DNA of 16,930 bases from Clostridiales bacterium UBA1740. Lineage in GTDB: Bacteria; Bacillota; Clostridia; Oscillospirales; CAG-272. Below the pieces are notes generated by a model. It ran no database searches. It was not told the origin of the DNA and saw only the letters and a list, made by a program, of their open reading frames with translations. Numbering within the stretch: position 1 is the first letter of the stretch; each line of letters opens with the position of its first letter. A program made the translations under genes and the position numbers. Where the stretch lies: the NCBI GenBank assembly GCA_002315715.1, contig DCHY01000028.1, forward strand, positions 11,877 to 28,806, in the 5' to 3' direction. This document shows positions 13,589 to 16,930 of this stretch, in pieces.

Positions 13589-13627
13589 GAAAAAAGTCCC
13601 GCTTTTTCCCTGCCATCCGAGTCAAAC

Positions 13628-13656
13628 TTGCATTTGCGCGCAAAATATGATATAAT
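13628..13656 (+). promoter_or_regulatory. Promoter of trkA-trkH
   Basis: TTGCAT (13628-13633), a 17-bp spacer and TATAAT (13651-13656). Most of the spacer's 5' part is occupied by the 12-bp palindrome TTTGCGCGCAAA (13633-13644). Transcription should start near 13663. A small hairpin GCCGC-CTT-GCGGC (13685-13697) lies three bases before the GGAG Shine-Dalgarno. Confidence 0.82.
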
Positions 13657-13712
13657 AGACTCGCTTCATGAGCAAATACGAATAGCCGCCTTGCGGCTTC
13701 GGAGTGTTATTT

Positions 13713-15077
13713 ATGAAAATTACGATTGCAGGTTGCGGAAAAGTCGGCGAATCTTTGACGGCGATTCTCTCGGCGGAAGGATACGACGTCACCGTCATCG
13801 ACGAGGACAAATCCACCCTTGACAATATCGTCGAGAGTTTTGACGTTATCACCCTCAACGGCAACTGCGCCTCTATGGAAGTTTTGGAAGAAGCCGGCAT
13901 CAAGGACACCGATCTTTTGATCGCGGTCACCGATTCCGACGAAGTCAACCTTCTTTGCAGCGCCACGGCGCACAGTCTCAACCCCAAGCTTCACACCATT
14001 GCGAGAATCCGCAATCCCGAATATACGGGGCAGATTTACAAGATGCGCGACACCTTCTCGCTCTCTATGGTTTTCAACCCCGACAGACAGGCGGCGGTGG
14101 AAATCGACCGTCTTCTCAAATACCCGGGATTCTTAAAGCGAGACACCTTTGCCAAAGGCCGCTTGGAAATCGTGGAACTGAAACTCGAAGAAGGCAACCC
14201 TTTCTGCGGAACGAAACTCTACTCTCTTTCCGAAAAAACCAAATGCCGCGTCCTCGTTTGCGCGGTTGTACGTGACGGCGTTTCTTACACGCCCGACGGC
14301 AATTTCGTGTTGGAAGAAGGCGACCGCGTCTTCGTTACCGCCGATGCCGCCGACCTTTCGGTGCTTTTGAAAGAATTCGGCATCGTGACCAAGAAAGCCC
14401 ACCGCGTTTTCATTATCGGCGGCAGCCGCATTGCGTTTTACCTTGCCAAAATGCTCTCGGCGCGCGGAGTCGGTGTCAAACTCGTTGACCGCAGCAAAGA
14501 GCGCTGTGAAGAACTCGCCGACGTTTTGCCCCCCGACGTGGATATTATCTGCGCCGATGCGACGCAGACCTCTCTTCTGGAGAGCGAAGGCATGGACGCC
14601 TCTGACGCCGTCATCACCATGACCGACCTTGACGAACTCAACATTCTTCTCTCACTTTACGCAGACAGCGTCAAGGTGCCGCAAATCATCACCAAACTCT
14701 CCCGTATCGAAGACGGCAAAGTCACCGACAGTTTGCCTATCGGCTCTATCGTGACGCCGAAAAAACTTTGCTGTAACAACATCGTGCGTTACGTCCGCGC
14801 CATGCGTCAAAAGACGGGCGCCGCCATTTCGGTACACAAAATCGCCGACGGAGAGGCAGAAGCGACGGAGTTTATCGTAGACGCCGCCACCCATCACGTC
14901 GGAGAAGAACTTTCGCAAATCAAAATGAAGCCGGGCCTTCTTTTGGCAGGCATCATGAAAGACGACAGAATCGAGATTCCCGACGGACATTCCAAATTTG
15001 AGGTCGGCGACACCGTCGTCGTGGTCTCGGGCAGAGACGGCGTCATTTTGGAACTGAACGATATCTTTGCCGATTAA
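13713..15077 (+). CDS. trkA: Trk potassium uptake regulatory subunit TrkA
   Basis: 454-residue cytosolic protein with two tandem RCK units, each a Rossmann nucleotide-binding domain (TrkA-N) plus a TrkA-C domain. The first Rossmann motif is G7-C-G9-K-V-G12 with the acidic strand end at Asp30. The second, IIGGSRIAFYLAK (234-246), lacks the third glycine, so the two halves probably differ in nucleotide binding. TrkA-C regions span about 145-225 and 365-454. TrkA gates the K+ channel-like TrkH in response to bound nucleotides. The ATG at 13713 after GGAG is preferred to the in-frame GTG at 13704, which overlaps that Shine-Dalgarno. trkH follows after 11 bp. Confidence 0.95.
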   Translation: MKITIAGCGKVGESLTAILSAEGYDVTVIDEDKSTLDNIVESFDVITLNGNCASMEVLEEAGIKDTDLLIAVTDSDEVNLLCSATAHSLNPKLHTIARIRNPEYTGQIYKMRDTFSLSMVFNPDRQAAVEIDRLLKYPGFLKRDTFAKGRLEIVELKLEEGNPFCGTKLYSLSEKTKCRVLVCAVVRDGVSYTPDGNFVLEEGDRVFVTADAADLSVLLKEFGIVTKKAHRVFIIGGSRIAFYLAKMLSARGVGVKLVDRSKERCEELADVLPPDVDIICADATQTSLLESEGMDASDAVITMTDLDELNILLSLYADSVKVPQIITKLSRIEDGKVTDSLPIGSIVTPKKLCCNNIVRYVRAMRQKTGAAISVHKIADGEAEATEFIVDAATHHVGEELSQIKMKPGLLLAGIMKDDRIEIPDGHSKFEVGDTVVVVSGRDGVILELNDIFAD

Positions 15078-15088
15078 AAGAGGTAATT

Positions 15089-16558
15089 ATGAACTATAAA
15101 CTGATGGGGCGTTTCCAAGCGATGCTGTTCGGCGCCATTGCCGTTTTCATGGTTCCTGCCATGATTCTGTGCTTTGCCGACGGCGACAAAACCGCGGGGC
15201 TTTCGTTCCTATACGTCCTTCTCGGCTGTGCCGCGGTGGCAGGCGGTTTGTTTCTGTTTTGCAAAGACGCCGCCCAAGGCTTTTTTGCCAAGGAAGGATT
15301 CGTGTGTGTCGGCGTTGCTTGGATACTGATCAGTATCATCAGCGCCCTGCCGCTTTTCATCTCCGGGTGCGTTCCTACCTACGTCGACGCCCTCTTTGAA
15401 ATGGCATCCGGCTTTTCGACGACCGGCGCGTCGGTCATTGCCGACGTTGAAAGTCTGCCGCGCGGCATTCTCTACTGGCGAAGCTTCAGCCATTGGCTGG
15501 GCGGTATGGGTATTCTGGTTTTCCTGCTTGCCGTCATCCCGTCGGAAGGAAAAAAACAAGGCTTTGCCATGCACTTAATGCGTGCGGAAACGCCGGGACC
15601 TTCGGTCGGAAAACTCGTGCCGAAAATCAAAAAAACCGCCTCGATTCTCTACGCTACCTACGTTATTTTGACGGTGATAAACTTCATTTTCCTGCTCTTC
15701 GGTATGCCGGCTTTTGAAGCGCTTTGCACCGCCATGGGCACCGCCGGCACCGGCGGATTCGGCGTCAAAAACGACAGCATCGCCGGCTACGGCGATTACG
15801 TGCAAATCGTGACGACCGTCTTTATGTTCCTGTTTTCGATCAATTTCGGATGCTACTATCTCGTTTTGATCGGAAAATTTAAAAACGTCCTCAAAGACGA
15901 AGAACTCCGCGTGTTTCTGTTCATCGTCTTCGGTTCCATTGCCATGATTACCGCCAACCTTCTTATTTCCGATAAGGGTTACACGTCATTCGGAGAAACG
16001 CTCAAAGACGCCGCCTTCCAGGTGGCGAGTATCGTTTCGACGACGGGTTATTCCACCGCGGACTTTAACCTATGGCCGGCGTTCTCCAAAGCCGTATTGC
16101 TCTTCTTGATGGTGATCGGTGCCTGCGCCGGTTCCACCGGCGGCGGACTTAAGTGTTCCCGTCTTTTGATTCTCGTCAAGGGAGTCGCGCGCAATTTCAA
16201 GCAGGCGCTTCATCCGCAAAAAGTGGCTACGATTCGTATCAATAACAAGACCGTTGAAGAAAAGACGGTTGAGAACACAAACGCCTATTTTGTGGCGTAT
16301 ATGTCAATAATTGTTGTCAGTTTCTTGCTGATTTCGCTTGACAAGTTCGTAAACGGCGACCCCACCACGGCGTTTACCGCGGTGCTTGCCTGCTTCAACA
16401 ATATCGGACCCGGCCTTGCCGGTGTCGGCCCCACGGCGAATTTTTCCGGCTTTTCCGCGGTGTCGAAAATCATCTTCGTTTTCGATATGCTCGCCGGACG
16501 TCTTGAGATTTATCCCATTCTCGTTCTCTTCTCCAAACGCGTTTGGAAAAGAGCGTAA
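15089..16558 (+). CDS. trkH: Trk potassium uptake membrane subunit TrkH
   Basis: 489-residue membrane protein of the SKT (TrkH/KtrB) superfamily that conducts K+ inward. Four pore-loop selectivity-filter segments are visible: FSTTGAS (109-115), GTAGTGGFG (217-225), VSTTGYS (316-322) and FNNIGPGL (436-443), each centred on the expected filter glycine. SHWLGGMGILV (134-144) and GACAGSTGGGLKCSR (344-358) are also typical. Length fits TrkH. AGAGGT precedes the ATG. It is co-transcribed with trkA and ends before a strong terminator. Confidence 0.96.
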   Translation: MNYKLMGRFQAMLFGAIAVFMVPAMILCFADGDKTAGLSFLYVLLGCAAVAGGLFLFCKDAAQGFFAKEGFVCVGVAWILISIISALPLFISGCVPTYVDALFEMASGFSTTGASVIADVESLPRGILYWRSFSHWLGGMGILVFLLAVIPSEGKKQGFAMHLMRAETPGPSVGKLVPKIKKTASILYATYVILTVINFIFLLFGMPAFEALCTAMGTAGTGGFGVKNDSIAGYGDYVQIVTTVFMFLFSINFGCYYLVLIGKFKNVLKDEELRVFLFIVFGSIAMITANLLISDKGYTSFGETLKDAAFQVASIVSTTGYSTADFNLWPAFSKAVLLFLMVIGACAGSTGGGLKCSRLLILVKGVARNFKQALHPQKVATIRINNKTVEEKTVENTNAYFVAYMSIIVVSFLLISLDKFVNGDPTTAFTAVLACFNNIGPGLAGVGPTANFSGFSAVSKIIFVFDMLAGRLEIYPILVLFSKRVWKRA

Positions 16559-16600
16559 TACCTTTCGTACTTTTGTCATAGGCGAAAGCACCCACACAAG

Positions 16601-16636
16601 AAAAGAACCGAAGCCAAACGGCTTCGGTTCTTTTTT
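16601..16636 (+). terminator. Terminator after trkH
   Basis: A 15-bp perfect stem, AAAAGAACCGAAGCC (16601-16615) and its complement (16620-16634), has loop AAAC and a T-run. It abuts the stop codon of addA on the other strand and, with T-rich sequence on both sides, probably serves both converging genes. Confidence 0.94.
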
Positions 16637-16930
16637 ATAAGTCAACGGAAATACCCATATGCAAGGAATAAATTACGGTTCTTTCGGGATATTTCCCGAA
16701 GATTTGTTTGACCGCTTCCTTATAATAGGAAAGTTGTTTTTCATGTTTTTCACGAAGAATCGTCGCGGCGGCTTTCGGGTTTTCGAGGGCAAAAGACGGA
16801 AGTCTGTCCGTCTTATAGTCGATGAGTGTCAGCGTTCCGTCCGCGTTTTCCATCACACAGTCCATAACGCCTTGCACCAACAGTTTCTTGCCGCGCAGGC
16901 TCTTTTTCTTTTCTTCGTCCGCCGTGAAAT
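16635..16930 (-). CDS. addA: ATP-dependent helicase/nuclease subunit A, C-terminal fragment
   Basis: The last 98 codons of a gene entering from the right edge. The reading frame stays open from 16928 to the TAA at 16635. The protein contains LLVQGVMDCVMENADG, then LTLIDYKTDR, then KHEKQLSYYKEAVKQIFG and an RTVIYSLHMG strand. This is the PD-(D/E)XK nuclease domain of AddA/RecB-type enzymes: Asp in GVMDC, Asp-Tyr-Lys in IDYKTDR, and the Q-x-x-x-Y motif QLSYY. AddAB processes double-strand DNA ends for recombination in Bacillota. Helicase domains and the partner addB lie outside the window. An internal TTG at 16880 is not a real start. Confidence 0.88.
   Translation of the reverse strand, partial: FTADEEKKKSLRGKKLLVQGVMDCVMENADGTLTLIDYKTDRLPSFALENPKAAATILREKHEKQLSYYKEAVKQIFGKYPERTVIYSLHMGISVDL

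Noticed and set aside
13657..13712. c-di-AMP (ydaO-type) riboswitch in front of trkA
   Set aside because: The leader is about 50 nt, far too short for that class, and contains only one 5-bp hairpin.

Overview
This window looks like chromosome from an anaerobic, Gram-positive-type member of the Bacillota (class Clostridia or a close relative). The evidence is an Rnf electron-transport operon in the clostridial order (C-D-G-E-A), a PerR-type peroxide sensor next to rubrerythrin, a lysine (L-box) riboswitch, the one-step meso-diaminopimelate dehydrogenase route to lysine, AddA-type recombination nuclease, and consensus sigma-A promoters with 17-bp spacers. Genus cannot be assigned by reading alone. 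No mobile element, tRNA, rRNA, CRISPR array or phage gene was seen.

Left part, minus strand (1-3707): an operon rnfC-rnfD-rnfG-rnfE-rnfA, with adjacent genes overlapping by 1-4 bp. It is read leftwards off the window edge; rnfB would be expected beyond it. Its promoter, two leader hairpins and an 18-bp perfect palindrome resembling a Rex operator lie at 3610-3746. Divergent from it, 3885-4930 holds a perR-like gene and rubrerythrin, transcribed from a perfect consensus promoter flanked on both sides by PerR-box sequences and ended by a strong hairpin terminator.

Centre, plus strand (5003-9299): a promoter, lysine riboswitch and riboswitch terminator, then dapA-dapB-ddh-lysA and a terminator. 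This operon takes aspartate semialdehyde plus pyruvate through tetrahydrodipicolinate and meso-diaminopimelate to lysine, serving both cell wall and protein synthesis.

From 9309 to 10377 (minus) a flavin reductase-like gene overlaps a helix-turn-helix gene. Divergent from it is a DUF4349-type lipoprotein gene (10453-11457). It converges on a WecA/TagO-like sugar-phosphate transferase (minus), which follows trpS (minus). trpS has a structured leader that could act as an attenuator. Divergent from trpS is a trkA-trkH potassium uptake operon (plus). At the right edge is the 3' end of addA (minus).

Almost every gene is a recognisable housekeeping or anaerobic-metabolism gene. The points most worth a second look are regulatory: the paired PerR boxes, the Rex-like palindrome in front of rnf, the trpS leader, and structured 5' leaders that place a small hairpin against the Shine-Dalgarno sequence in three separate transcripts. 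At protein level, the RnfG/RnfD flavinylation motifs and a cysteine-rich RnfE tail depart from textbook forms. I found no clear candidate for a wholly new multi-gene system.
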